A stretch of 64,000 bases of DNA from contig NZ_CP088297.1 of the NCBI RefSeq assembly GCF_024666615.1, positions 372,001-436,000 on the forward strand, read 5' to 3'. Under the pieces are notes generated by a model. It searched no databases. It was not told where the DNA came from and saw nothing but the letters and a program-made list of their open reading frames with translations. How positions within the stretch are numbered: the stretch's first letter is position 1; every line of letters begins with the position of its first letter. The stretch comes from Aquabacterium sp. J223. GTDB lineage: Bacteria > Pseudomonadota > Gammaproteobacteria > Burkholderiales > Burkholderiaceae_C. This document shows positions 38,135 through 50,546 of the stretch, in pieces. A program made the translations under genes and the position numbers.

Positions 38135-39817
38135 CTACTTGTTGACGCCCAGCTGCCGGTTGATCAGGTACTGCTGGGCGATCGACAGCGTGTTGTTCGT
38201 CAGCCAGTACAGCACCAGGCCGGCCGGGAAGAAGAAGAACATCACGCTGAAGACCAGCGGCATGATCCACATCATGCGGGCCTGCACCGGGTCCGGCGGC
38301 GTCGGGTTGAGCCACACCTGCAGCAGCGAGGTGGCCGTCATCAGCAGCGGCAGGATGAAGAAGGGGTCGCGGGCCGACAGGTCGGTGACCCAGCCGATCC
38401 ACGGCGCGTTGCGCATCTCGACGCTGGACAGCAGCACCCAGTACAGCGCGATGAAGAAGGGCATCTGGATGAAGATCGGCAGGCAGCCGCCCAGCGGGTT
38501 GATCTTCTCCTCGCGGTAGATGCGCATCATCTCCTGCTGCATCTGCTGCGGCTTGTCCTTCAGCCGCTCGCGCATCTCCATGATGCGCGGGTTGACCGCC
38601 TTCATCTTGGCCATCGAACGGTAGGCGCTGGCGTTGAGCCAGTAGAAGGCCACCTTCAGCAGCACCACCAGCGCGACGATGGCCCAGCCCCAGTTGCCGA
38701 TCAGCGTGTGCAGGTGGTCGAGCAGCCAGAACAGCGGCTTGGACAGGATGGTGAACCAGCCGTAGTCCTTGACCAGCTCCAGGCCGGGGGCCAGCGCCTC
38801 CAGCTTCTTCTCCTCCTGCGGGCCGACGAAGAGGGTGGCCTCCTGGGTGGCGGTGGCGCCCGGCGGCAGCGTGCCCACCGGCAGCAGCATGCCGACCGCG
38901 TAGAGGTTGGTGTCCACCTTGCGGGCGTAGAACTCGCGCGGCTGGTTGGCCGGCGGCAGCCAGGCGGCGGCGAAGTAGTGCTGCACCATCGCCACCCAGC
39001 CGTCGGTGCCGGGCTTGGGCAGCTCGGCCTTGCCCTTCTCGATGTCCTTGAAGTCCAGCTTGGCGAACTTGGTGGCGTCGGTGTAGATGGCCGGGCCGGT
39101 GAAGGTGCTGTAGAACGAGGACTCGCCGGGCGGAGGGTTGCCGTCGCGCACCAGCTGCAGGTACAGCTGCGGCGTGGCCGGCTGTGACGAGGCGTTGACC
39201 ACCTCGTGCTTGACGCCGAAGGTGTAGGCGCCGCGGGCCAGCGTGTACGTCTTGCGCAGCTTCAGGCCGCCGACCTCGGCCGACTCGAAGGTCAGCGTCA
39301 GGGCCGTCTGCCCGTCCGCCAGTTCGCGCGGGCCGGCCACCGGCGTCATCGGCGTCAGGTGGTTGGGCCACTGCTGGCCGGCCGGGGCGCCGACCAGGCC
39401 GGTCTGCGCCACGTAGAAGCGCTGGGCGCTGCGGTCGAGCAGCACCACGTGGCGGCGCTCGTCCTCCAGGTCGCGCTGCTGCAGCAGCTCCACCCGCACC
39501 ACGTCGCCGCCGCGGGGGTCGAAGCTGGCCTTCACCACATCGGTGGTGAGCGTGACCCAGCTCGCCGGGTCACCGGCCGACGACGAGGCGGTCGGCGCCT
39601 GGGCGGGCGTGGCCGTGGGCGGTGCGGCCGTGCTCGGCGTCGGCAGCGCGCTGGCCGATGGCGTGGCGGCCGGGTCGGCGGGCGCCGTGGCGGCCGGCTT
39701 GGGCGGCGGCGGCGAGAACAGCGAGGGCCGGCCGTTGTGCTTGTTCCAGCCGTCCCAGAGGAACAGCAGCGAGGTCACGAAGACCATCCACAGCACGGTG
39801 CGTCGAATGTCGGTCAT
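38135..39817 (-). CDS. yidC: Membrane protein insertase YidC
   Basis: A 560-residue gram-negative YidC. The N-terminal helix is WMVFVTSLLFLWDGW. A Pro/Ala-rich linker (about 40-80) leads into a large periplasmic beta-sandwich domain, then five C-terminal helices with GGCLPIFIQMPFFIALYWVL and FPAGLVLYWLTNN, the family signatures. The positively charged cytoplasmic hairpin (RIMEMRERLKDKPQQ) is intact. It inserts membrane proteins alone or with SecYEG. The start overlaps the yidD stop by ATGA. Confidence 0.97.
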   Translation of the reverse strand: MTDIRRTVLWMVFVTSLLFLWDGWNKHNGRPSLFSPPPPKPAATAPADPAATPSASALPTPSTAAPPTATPAQAPTASSSAGDPASWVTLTTDVVKASFDPRGGDVVRVELLQQRDLEDERRHVVLLDRSAQRFYVAQTGLVGAPAGQQWPNHLTPMTPVAGPRELADGQTALTLTFESAEVGGLKLRKTYTLARGAYTFGVKHEVVNASSQPATPQLYLQLVRDGNPPPGESSFYSTFTGPAIYTDATKFAKLDFKDIEKGKAELPKPGTDGWVAMVQHYFAAAWLPPANQPREFYARKVDTNLYAVGMLLPVGTLPPGATATQEATLFVGPQEEKKLEALAPGLELVKDYGWFTILSKPLFWLLDHLHTLIGNWGWAIVALVVLLKVAFYWLNASAYRSMAKMKAVNPRIMEMRERLKDKPQQMQQEMMRIYREEKINPLGGCLPIFIQMPFFIALYWVLLSSVEMRNAPWIGWVTDLSARDPFFILPLLMTATSLLQVWLNPTPPDPVQARMMWIMPLVFSVMFFFFPAGLVLYWLTNNTLSIAQQYLINRQLGVNK

Positions 39818-40080
39818 GGGTGCTTGGCGCCGATGAAGCGCGAGAAGAGCCGGGGCGGTCGCTGCGGCACAGGATCGCAACCGCCGGTGCAGAACGGATG
39901 ACAGCGCGCCAGCCGCCCGAGGGTCAGCGCGCCGCCCGCCAGCGCGCCGTGGCGCTGCAGCGCCTGCAGCGCGTAGGCGGAGCAGGTGGGCTCGAACCGG
40001 CAGGCGCTGCCCAGCCAGGGGCTGAGCAGCAGCCGGTAGCCGCGCACCAGCGCCATCAGCACGCGGGCCGGGCGACTCAC
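39814..40080 (-). CDS. yidD: Membrane protein insertion efficiency factor YidD
   Basis: An 88-residue protein with the YidD signature: LVRGYRLLLSPWLGSACRFEPTCSAYALQAL, seen here as RGYRLLLSPWLG and CRFEPTCSAYA, then RLARCHPFCTGGCDPVP. It is a small amphipathic protein at the inner membrane that aids YidC. The GTG at 40080 is the likely start (ATG at 40056 is the alternative). The raw frame is continuous upstream into the 5' half of rnpA, because rnpA carries a +1 shift; that long joined frame is an artefact. Confidence 0.9.
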   Translation of the reverse strand: MSRPARVLMALVRGYRLLLSPWLGSACRFEPTCSAYALQALQRHGALAGGALTLGRLARCHPFCTGGCDPVPQRPPRLFSRFIGAKHP

Positions 40081-40094
40081 GGGGACCGCCCCTG

Positions 40095-40578
40095 TCACGT
40101 GCGGCGCGCGGCCGGCGCGGCGGACCGAGCCACGGCGCTGTCCATCAGCCGGTCGAGCTCGGCGCGCAACAGCGCCCGCAGCGCGTCCGAGGCGGCGCTG
40201 GGAAAGCGGTTCACGTCGATGCGCTGGCGCAGGCGCACCACCCACAGGCCGCCGGGCAGGCTCCTTGGAGGCGCGGTCCACCGCGCCGCGGATCTGGCGC
40301 TTGACCAGGCTGCGGGTGACCGAACGCTTGGCATGCCGCTTGGGCACCACGGCGCCCAGCCACAGCCCGTCGGGCGGCAGGTCATCCACAGGCTCGCCAC
40401 GAGGTGGTGCGTCGCCTGTTGACAACTCCGCCGGCGGCGGCCGTTTCGGCGGCTGCGGGACGGACGGCCGTCCGCCCAGGTAGTGGAGCGCGAAATGGGG
40501 GCTTCGGCCCGCGGGCGGCCGCCGCAGCACGCGCTCGAAGTCGTCGCTGCGCACGATGCGGCCTACCGGCCGGCCCAT
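40095..40578 (-). CDS. rnpA: Ribonuclease P protein component, frameshifted as sequenced
   Basis: The N-terminal half (ATG 40578) reads IVRSDDFERVLRRPP and carries the RNR signature KRHAKRSVTRSLVKRQIRGA. The frame then breaks. In the next frame the protein continues with SLPGGLWVVRLRQRIDVNRF and a helical C-terminus ending at 40095. Removing one base from the CCTTGG stretch at about 40263-40268 joins them to about 160 residues. RnpA binds RNase P RNA for tRNA 5' maturation and is essential, so the shift is probably a sequencing error. It lies between rpmH and yidD as usual. Confidence 0.88.
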
Positions 40579-40651
40579 GAGCCGGCCCGGGCAGCGCTGG
40601 ACGGGGCGGCCGGCATCCGGCGGCGGGCGCAGCGACGCAGGGGTCGCCGGC

Positions 40652-40789
40652 TTAGACCGTGACCAGGCGCTTGCGGCCCTTGGCGCGGCGGGCGTTGATG
40701 ACCGCCCGGCCGCCACGCGTCTTCATGCGGACAAGGAAGCCGTGGGTGCGGGCGCGGCGGATCTTCGAGGGCTGGTAGGTGCGCTTCAT
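40652..40789 (-). CDS. rpmH: 50S ribosomal protein L34
   Basis: A 45-codon gene that reads [18 protein letters not shown], then [20 protein letters not shown] and a basic tail ending RLVTV. This is near-invariant L34 sequence with one residue more than the usual 44. It is part of the large ribosomal subunit. The ATG lies 250 bases from dnaA, facing away, and heads the leftward rpmH-rnpA-yidD-yidC-mnmE block. Confidence 0.97.
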   Translation of the reverse strand: MKRTYQPSKIRRARTHGFLVRMKTRGGRAVINARRAKGRKRLVTV

Positions 40790-40969
40790 GGTCGTGCTCT
40801 GGAAAAAGAGCTGGGGGAAGGGTTCGTGGGAAACGCCCGCAAGCCAGGCCCGCCCGCGTTCCGGAGAAACCCGCGATTATCGGTCGCCGCGCGCCGTGGG
40901 GTCAATGCGGGGCGGATCAGCCCCTCTCCAGCAGAAGCGGCGGCGCCGGTCAAGGGCCGCCGCGGCCAC

Positions 40970-40978
40970 TGTGGATAA
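40970..40978 (+). promoter_or_regulatory. DnaA box, perfect consensus
   Basis: TGTGGATAA is the exact complement of the consensus TTATCCACA. It lies 62 bases upstream of the dnaA start in the rpmH-dnaA spacer, and probably takes part in dnaA autoregulation and/or origin function. Confidence 0.75.
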
Positions 40979-41005
40979 CCCGGTCGGCAGGGCTTCGCCC
41001 GGGCC

Positions 41006-41011
41006 TACAAT
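41006..41011 (+). promoter_or_regulatory. Candidate -10 element of dnaA
   Basis: TACAAT lies 29 bases before the dnaA ATG, between two DnaA-box-like sites, the arrangement expected for an autoregulated promoter. No clear -35 is visible. Confidence 0.4.
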
Positions 41012-41030
41012 CCGGCCGCTCCAAAACCAG

Positions 41031-41039
41031 TTCTCCACA
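41031..41039 (+). promoter_or_regulatory. DnaA-box-like site at the dnaA start
   Basis: TTCTCCACA differs from TTATCCACA at one position and touches the dnaA start codon. The same nine bases recur at 42760-42768 upstream of dnaN. Confidence 0.5.
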
Positions 41040-42497
41040 ATGAGCGCAGATCTCTGGCAGCTCGGCTGCGAGCGCCTTGCAGCCGAACTGCCCGAACAAC
41101 AGTTCAACACCTGGATCCGGCCCCTGCCGCCGGCGGAGGTGGCCGACGCGGGAGAGGCGTCGGTCGTGTCGGTGAAGGTGCCCAACCGGTTCAAGCTGGA
41201 CTGGATCCGTCGCCAGTACGGCGCCCGCATCGAAGCCCTGCTGACCGAACTCGCCGGCAAGCCGGTGCGGCTGGAGCTGGCGCTCAGCCCCCGCGAAGCG
41301 CTGCTGCGGGTGCCCGGCGCCGCGGCCCACCACCAGGTGCCGCTGCGCGGGGCGGTGGGCGCCGTCTCCGCGCTCCACGCGCTGGGCGACATGGCCCAGC
41401 GGGGCGCACCGGCGCCGGCCGGCACCGGCCGGGCCGCCGAGGCCCCGGCGGCGCACCCGCTGCTCGACGCCGCCGCCCGCCACCGCCTGAACCCCGCGCT
41501 GACCTTCGACAGCCTGGTGCCCGGCCGTGCCAACCAGATGGCCCGCACCGCCGCGCTGCACGTCGCCGGCGCGCCCGGGGTCATGTACAACCCGCTGTTC
41601 ATCTACGGCGGCGTCGGTCTGGGCAAGACCCACCTCATCCACGCGGTCGGCAATGCGCTGCTGCGCGACAAGCCCGACGCCCGCATCGCCTACCTGCACG
41701 CCGAGCAGTTCATCTCGGACGTGGTGAAGAACTACCAGCGCAAGACCTTCGACGAGCTGAAGGCCAAGTACCACTCGCTGGACCTCCTGCTGATCGACGA
41801 CGTGCAGTTCTTTGCCGGCAAGGACCGCACGCAGGAGGAGTTCTTCAACGCCTTCGAGGCGCTGGTGGCCAAGAAGGCCCACATCATCATGACCAGCGAC
41901 ACCTACCCGAAGGGGCTGGTGGACATCGACGAGCGGCTGACCAGCCGCTTCGACGCCGGCCTGACGGTGGCCATCGAGCCGCCGGAGCTGGAGATGCGGG
42001 TGGCCATCCTGATGAAGAAGTCCGAAGTGGAAGGCACGCCGATGCCCGAGGACGTCGCCTTCTTCGTCGCCAAGAACGTGCGCGCCAACGTGCGCGAGCT
42101 GGAAGGCGCGCTGCGCAAGGTGCTGGCCTACAGCCGCTTCAGCCAGAAGGACATCAACATCACCCTGGCGCGCGAGGCGCTGAAGGACCTGCTGTCGATC
42201 CAGAACCGGCAGATCGGGGTGGAGAACATCCAGAAGACGGTGGCCGACTTCTACAAGATCAAGGTCGCCGACATGTACTCGAAGAAGCGGCCGGCCTCGA
42301 TCGCCAAGCCGCGCCAGATCGCCATGTACCTGGCCAAGGAGCTGACGCAGAAGAGCCTGCCGGAGATCGGCGAGCTGTTCGGCGGCCGCGACCACACGAC
42401 GGTGCTGCATGCGGTGCGAAAGATCGGCAGCGACCGCCAGAAGAACCACGAACTCAACCAGCAGCTGCACGTCCTGGAACAGACGCTGAAAGGCTGA
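41040..42497 (+). CDS. dnaA: Chromosomal replication initiator protein DnaA
   Basis: A 485-residue initiator with all four domains. Domain I begins [21 protein letters not shown]. An Ala/Pro-rich domain II linker spans about residues 95-150. The AAA+ domain III carries [13 protein letters not shown] (Walker A) and [20 protein letters not shown] (Walker B, written here in part as LLIDDVQFF). Domain IV ends in [15 protein letters not shown], the DnaA-box-binding helix-turn-helix. It opens oriC and controls its own gene. The ATG at 41040 follows a DnaA-box-like site directly. Confidence 0.98.
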   Translation: MSADLWQLGCERLAAELPEQQFNTWIRPLPPAEVADAGEASVVSVKVPNRFKLDWIRRQYGARIEALLTELAGKPVRLELALSPREALLRVPGAAAHHQVPLRGAVGAVSALHALGDMAQRGAPAPAGTGRAAEAPAAHPLLDAAARHRLNPALTFDSLVPGRANQMARTAALHVAGAPGVMYNPLFIYGGVGLGKTHLIHAVGNALLRDKPDARIAYLHAEQFISDVVKNYQRKTFDELKAKYHSLDLLLIDDVQFFAGKDRTQEEFFNAFEALVAKKAHIIMTSDTYPKGLVDIDERLTSRFDAGLTVAIEPPELEMRVAILMKKSEVEGTPMPEDVAFFVAKNVRANVRELEGALRKVLAYSRFSQKDINITLAREALKDLLSIQNRQIGVENIQKTVADFYKIKVADMYSKKRPASIAKPRQIAMYLAKELTQKSLPEIGELFGGRDHTTVLHAVRKIGSDRQKNHELNQQLHVLEQTLKG

Positions 42498-42817
42498 TGC
42501 CTTCCACCGTCTGTCCTGCGGACGCAGGCGAACGTTTCGCTCCCCCCGCCCCCCTCCGAAAGGGGACTCCAGTCAGAAGCACGAAGGGAACGGGTCTGTC
42601 AAAGCACAAGGGTGGGGACAACTTTCGGGAAAGTGGGCGGCTGTCCACAGGCCCGGACCGGAAGCCGAAGTTGTTGTACGGCGAGCCTGGCAGGCGCAGG
42701 GGCTCCGCCCACATGGTTCGGCCGACGCCAAGCCCTTGATCGAACAGGCGAAAATACGGTTCTCCACAGGCGCTGCCAGCCTCTACTACGACCACCAAGC
42801 TTTAAAAAGAGGAAGAC
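42498..42817. other. dnaA-dnaN intergenic region, candidate oriC
   Basis: 320 bases without a gene. TTCTCCACA (42760-42768) is one base off the DnaA box. CTGTCCACA (42641-42649) and the reverse-strand TTGTCCCCA (within 42612-42622) are two off. A symmetric ACTTTC-GG-GAAAGT lies at 42621-42634. The last 20 bases (TTTAAAAAGAGGAAG) are A-rich and contain the dnaN ribosome site. A C-run/G-run repeat lies at about 42541-42567. No strongly A/T-rich unwinding element stands out, so the origin could equally use the rpmH-dnaA spacer. Confidence 0.5.
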
Positions 42818-46688
<3,871 letters not shown>

Positions 46689-46753
46689 GATGTCGGATGA
46701 CACCAAACACGAAAATCTGCCAGATGGGTGAGGAACTACTGACAGAGAAAATG

Positions 46754-46780
46754 AGAAGGCCCAGCAATCCTGGGCCTTCT
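46754..46780 (+). terminator. Rho-independent terminator of gyrB
   Basis: AGAAGGCCCAG (46754-46764), loop CAATC, CTGGGCCTTCT (46770-46780), then TCGATTT. The 11-bp stem lies 66 bases past the gyrB stop and closes the dnaA-dnaN-gyrB block; foreign-looking DNA begins just beyond it. Confidence 0.85.
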
Positions 46781-46925
46781 TCGATTTCACTCTTAGGGCG
46801 GCGAGTTAACTGCGAATTGCGCCACAGTTCTGCGACTGGGGTGCTCTAGTTGATGCGACTGGCCTTACTAGGGACGTAGGACCAAGCAGGATCTAGTTTC
46901 CATCATGAAGATGATGAGGATGCTG

Positions 46926-47798
46926 ATGCCGAACATCCGATCCCTCGACATGAAGCTCGTCGACGAACTGTTCGAGATGGGCAGCGGCTACGTGCTCGAT
47001 TTCTCGGACCGGACGATGTCGTCATTCTTCGCCGACGAGCTCAACGTCGACATCGACGATCCAGCCTATCGGGAGCAAGGTACCTCCAAGGCCAAGCGCC
47101 TGCGCTGCTACCTGAACAAGGTCGACCTGGCCACCTCGATCAAAACGCTCAAAGCCCTTTGGGAATACCGCGAGGCCACTCGCAAGGGCAACCGGCGCGA
47201 GGAGTGGGTCGACAACGCCGAAGGCCGCTTCCTCTTGCTGCTCAACCGCATGCAGGGAAAGCCCGACCAGCCAGCCACGCAAGCTGAGCCGCCCAAGCCC
47301 GCGTTCGATCGGCCGAAGATCATCCTCTTGAAGCAGAAGCTCATCGAGCTTTCGGCCTTGGAACCGCAGCCTCGGGGTTAAGCTTTCGAGGCATGGCTCA
47401 CCAACGCCTTCAACACATTCGGCCTGCAAGCCCGGGAGCCTTTCCGCCTGCGAGGCGAGCAGATCGACGGAAGCTTCCAGGTGCAGGGCGAGACCTACCT
47501 CGTGGAGGCTAAGTGGCATTCGGCGCAGACCCCAGCGGCTGATCTGCACGCCTTCCACGGCAAGGTCGAGCAGAAGGCGGCGTGGGCCCGCGGGCTCTTC
47601 ATCAGCAACAGCGGTTTTACGCCCGATGGCCTGGTTGCATTCGGAAAAGCGAAGCGCGTCATCTGCATGGATGGACTCGACTTGTTCGAGACGCTCGATC
47701 GCGAGCTGCCGCTCGACCAAGTGATCGCCCGCAAGGCGCGCCGAGCCGCGGAGACGGGCCTGCCCTTCGAGCGTGTGCGAGAGATCTTCGGCCACTGA
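46926..47798 (+). pseudogene. Restriction-endonuclease-like protein interrupted by an in-frame TAA
   Basis: One frame from ATG 46926 (GAGG six bases upstream) to TGA 47798 is interrupted only by TAA at 47379-47381. The first part (151 residues) is a small helical domain with VLDFSDRTMSSFF and GTSKAKRLRCYLNKVD, a type seen at the N-terminus of bacterial defence nucleases. After the stop the frame continues AFEAWLTNAFNTFGL, then GEQIDGSF and YLVEAKWHS, the D...E-x-K pattern of Mrr-like PD-(D/E)XK nucleases. Relatives read RG(Y/F)xFE here, so TAA most likely replaced a Tyr codon. The GHKL gene follows 30 bases later. G+C is visibly lower than in flanking genes. Confidence 0.75.
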
Positions 47799-47828
47799 GG
47801 CCGAAGTCAAAACGAGGAAGCGGAGACG

Positions 47829-49805
47829 ATGGCTAGGCCGAAGACAAAAGCGAAGGCGGATGATTCGACCGGATCTCTGTTCGAGGAGAACTACCTCGTC
47901 CGCACACTCGGGCGCATCGCTCAAGATCCCGAGGTCGCGCTCACTGAGCTCGTGGCCAACGCCTGGGATGCCGGCGCATCCCTCGTGGATTTGATCGTCC
48001 CTCCAACCAATGAGTTGGCGCTGACGGTTGAGGACGATGGGCACGGCATGAATGCCGGCCAGTTCAAAGCCCGTTGGATGAAGCTGGGCTACAACCGCCT
48101 CAAGCACCAAAGCGCCCTGGTCGAGTTCCCGCCAGAACGCCAAGGCTGGCGGCGCAAGGCCTATGGTCGCAATGGCGTCGGCCGCCACGGGCTTCTGTGC
48201 TTTGCCGACCAGTATTCGGTGGAGACCTGGCGCGAAGACAAGGGCGCGAGCTTCGACATCGGTACCCAGAGCGAAGAGAACCCTTTCAAGATCGAGAAGG
48301 AGGGCTCCTTCCTCCGCAAGGGTCACGGGACCAAGCTCTCGGTCATCGTTCAGCGGCACTTGCCGGACGCCGACGCCATCCGAGAAATTCTGGCGGGCCG
48401 CTTCGTCCACGATCCGCAGTTCGTCGTCCGCGTCAACGGAGTATCGGTCGCGTTGGCCGACCAGACGGGCCTCATCGAAAAGCAGGACTTGCAGATCCCC
48501 GGTTGCCCGCCGGCCGAGGCCTTCGTCGTCGACACGACGCGGACGGCCAAATACACGCTCTATCAAGGCATCGCCTTCTGGGTGAATGGGCGCCTGGTTG
48601 GCGTCCCGAGCTGGGTGGTCGGCTCGGAGGCTGTGATCGATGGCCGCGCGCGCTTCGCCAAGCGCTTTTCGATCGTCATCAAGGCGGACGATGGCTGGCT
48701 GCCTGAGGTCGAGCAGGACTGGGTTCGCTTCAAGAGCGGCAAGAAGGTAGACGCCCTCTTTGAGGCCGCCCGCGACTATGCCAAGAAGGTATTCGCCCAG
48801 CTCTCCGCGACGCTGGTTGAGGAAAGCTCCGAAGAGGCCCTGGTCAAGAATCGCGAGGACTTCAAGGAGCTCTCGCCCTTGGGGCGAGCCGAGGTCGCCA
48901 GCTTCGCCCGCGATCTGGTCAAGGCCACGCCTACCGTCTCGCAGGACGTGCTGTCGGCCGCGGTTCAGGCGCTGATCAACATCGAGAAGGCCCGCGGCGG
49001 CGCGGCGCTGCTCGAAAAGCTCATCAAGCTCGACGAGTCGGACATCGAGGGGCTCGACCGCCTGCTGAGCCAGTGGACCGTCCGCGACGCTCTGTCGGTG
49101 CTCGACGAGATCGACCATCGCCTGGCGGTCATCGTGGCCATCGAAAAGCTCGCAGGCGATGAGGCGGCCGACGAGCTGCACACCTTGCACCCACTTGTGA
49201 CGCAGGCCCGGTGGCTCTTCGGCCCCGAGTTCGACAGCAGCGAATATTCGTCGAACGTCAGCCTGCGCACGGCCGGCGAGAAGATCTTCAAGAAGCGGCT
49301 GTCCACCTACGCCTTCATCAACGCAAAACAGCGGCCCGACATCATGGCGCTGGCCGATGCGACCTGCTCAATCGTCGGCACAGAAGGTTTCGACGCGGCC
49401 GACCCTACCTTGACCCGCATTCAAAACGTCCTGATCATCGAGTTGAAGAAGGGCCGCTCCGCGATCGGCCGCGAGGAGATGAACCAGGGCAACGGCTACG
49501 TGCAGGACTTCCTAGGCAGCGGCGCGCTCGATGGCACGCCGATGTTCCGCGCGTTCGTCGTGGGCCACGAGATCACCGCGAAGACAACGCGCGAGATCGA
49601 ACTCAAAGAAGAGGGCGTTCTGCGAGGCAGGGTGCAGGCCGTCACCTATGGCCAGCTAACGCGCTCGGCCCACCAGCGTCTATTCCGCCTAAAAGAGCGG
49701 ATCCCGGCCCGCTACGAGGACGTTTCGGGGGGCGGACTTGTCGGCCAAAGTGATGCAGGCCACATCGCAAGCAAATCTCGAGCTCCAGGTGCGGGCAAGG
49801 ACTGA
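47829..49805 (+). CDS. GHKL (HSP90-like) ATPase with a C-terminal PD-(D/E)XK-like motif
   Basis: A 658-residue protein. The N-terminal GHKL ATPase fold shows the N box ELVANAWDAGA (about 40-50), G1 box EDDGHGMN (about 72), the glycine loop GRNGVGRHG (about 115) and KGHGTKLSV (about 170). A transducer-like region and a helical middle follow. Near residues 500-545, RPDIMALAD and NVLIIELKKGRSAIG form a D...E-x-K nuclease-type pattern. Such MORC/MutL-like ATPases joined to nucleases are known from restriction and defence loci. It has AGGAAG upstream and sits 30 bases after the broken endonuclease gene. Substrate and role are unproven. Confidence 0.85.
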   Translation: MARPKTKAKADDSTGSLFEENYLVRTLGRIAQDPEVALTELVANAWDAGASLVDLIVPPTNELALTVEDDGHGMNAGQFKARWMKLGYNRLKHQSALVEFPPERQGWRRKAYGRNGVGRHGLLCFADQYSVETWREDKGASFDIGTQSEENPFKIEKEGSFLRKGHGTKLSVIVQRHLPDADAIREILAGRFVHDPQFVVRVNGVSVALADQTGLIEKQDLQIPGCPPAEAFVVDTTRTAKYTLYQGIAFWVNGRLVGVPSWVVGSEAVIDGRARFAKRFSIVIKADDGWLPEVEQDWVRFKSGKKVDALFEAARDYAKKVFAQLSATLVEESSEEALVKNREDFKELSPLGRAEVASFARDLVKATPTVSQDVLSAAVQALINIEKARGGAALLEKLIKLDESDIEGLDRLLSQWTVRDALSVLDEIDHRLAVIVAIEKLAGDEAADELHTLHPLVTQARWLFGPEFDSSEYSSNVSLRTAGEKIFKKRLSTYAFINAKQRPDIMALADATCSIVGTEGFDAADPTLTRIQNVLIIELKKGRSAIGREEMNQGNGYVQDFLGSGALDGTPMFRAFVVGHEITAKTTREIELKEEGVLRGRVQAVTYGQLTRSAHQRLFRLKERIPARYEDVSGGGLVGQSDAGHIASKSRAPGAGKD

Positions 49806-49929
49806 ATAAAAGGTCTGCGAGGCTAAACGGATGGAAGCGGGCTGGGTGTTTCCCGTTTGACCCTTGTTTTTAAGGGAGGCTTCGCTTGCAGGCTGTCATG
49901 GCCGTCGAACTTCAAGGTGACGCCTCCAC

Positions 49930-50320
49930 TTGGAGAGACCTCTGCAGACATTGATCAAGGCCAACTTCACCCCGCTGCTCGGCATCCGCTTCCTGGCCAC
50001 CGAATACTCCATAGGCAACACCCGCGCGGGCCGCATCGACTCCCTGGGCCTGGACGAGAACAACTGCTCGGTGATACTGGAATACGAGCGTTCGTTCGGC
50101 GAGAACATCATCAGTCAGGGCCTGTTCTACCTGGACTTGCTGATGGACCAGCAGGCCTAGTTCAAGATGCTCGTGATGGACAAGCTGGACAAGCCAGCGG
50201 CCGATGCCATCGACTGGACGGCACCGCGGCTGGTGTGCATCGCAGCCGGCTTTACCAAGTACGACGGCCACGCGGTGCAGCAGATGAATCCCAATATTGC
50301 CGCACACCGCTGTGGGAAGC
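49930..50320 (+). pseudogene. Remnant of a DUF5655/PD-(D/E)XK-type nuclease gene
   Basis: The frame reads PLQTLIKANFTPLLGIRFLA, then GRIDSLGLDENNCSVILEYE and ENIISQGLFYLDLLMD. It then hits TAG at 50158-50160, and continues FKMLVMDKLDKPAADAIDW and FTKYDGHAVQQMNPNI before losing similarity. This matches the middle of the DUF5655-type family, where the stop replaces an acidic residue (AEFK). The family's ExK is seen as EYE, so the catalytic Lys is also lost. There is no proper start or C-terminus. It is a decayed fragment. The 124 bases between it and the GHKL gene contain nothing I recognise. Confidence 0.7.
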
Positions 50321-50386
50321 GTCTGGTGGTAAACCGGCAGCGCGAGGGAAGGAGGCGACCACCGTGGATGGTGTGTCGGTACGGGC

Positions 50387-50546
50387 CCTGCCGGCGGCAC
50401 CTCCCTCCCACCGGCACCGACGGCTCGATCCGCGACGTGGTCGAGACCGGCGCCAAGACCGTGCTCTGACGCGCGGCCAGGTCGCGCAGGGCAAGGTGGC
50501 GCGCTTCCAAGTGACGCTAAAGATCGGCTTCCGGCTCGAAGGCTGA
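50387..50546 (+). pseudogene. Degenerate second copy of dodecin
   Basis: One frame gives TGTDGSIRDVVETGAKTVL then a stop; the next frame gives TRGQVAQGKVARFQVTLKIG and FRLEG, ending at 50546. Laid against the intact dodecin at 50904-51113, the nucleotides align closely except for a loss of about 24 bases (the IRHIDWFE codons), a frame change beside it and a small insertion before the TGTD codons. The start region is unrecognisable. It is a decayed duplicate lying between the nuclease remnant and the intact gene. Confidence 0.75.

Noticed and set aside
39814-40716. A single long RnpA-YidD fusion protein
   Set aside because: The fusion appears only because of the +1 shift in rnpA; the region between them in that frame has no conservation, while the other frame completes RnpA.
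47022-49190. 722-codon minus-strand frame over the endonuclease/ATPase pair
   Set aside because: The plus-strand ATPase has clear GHKL motifs; the antisense frame has none.
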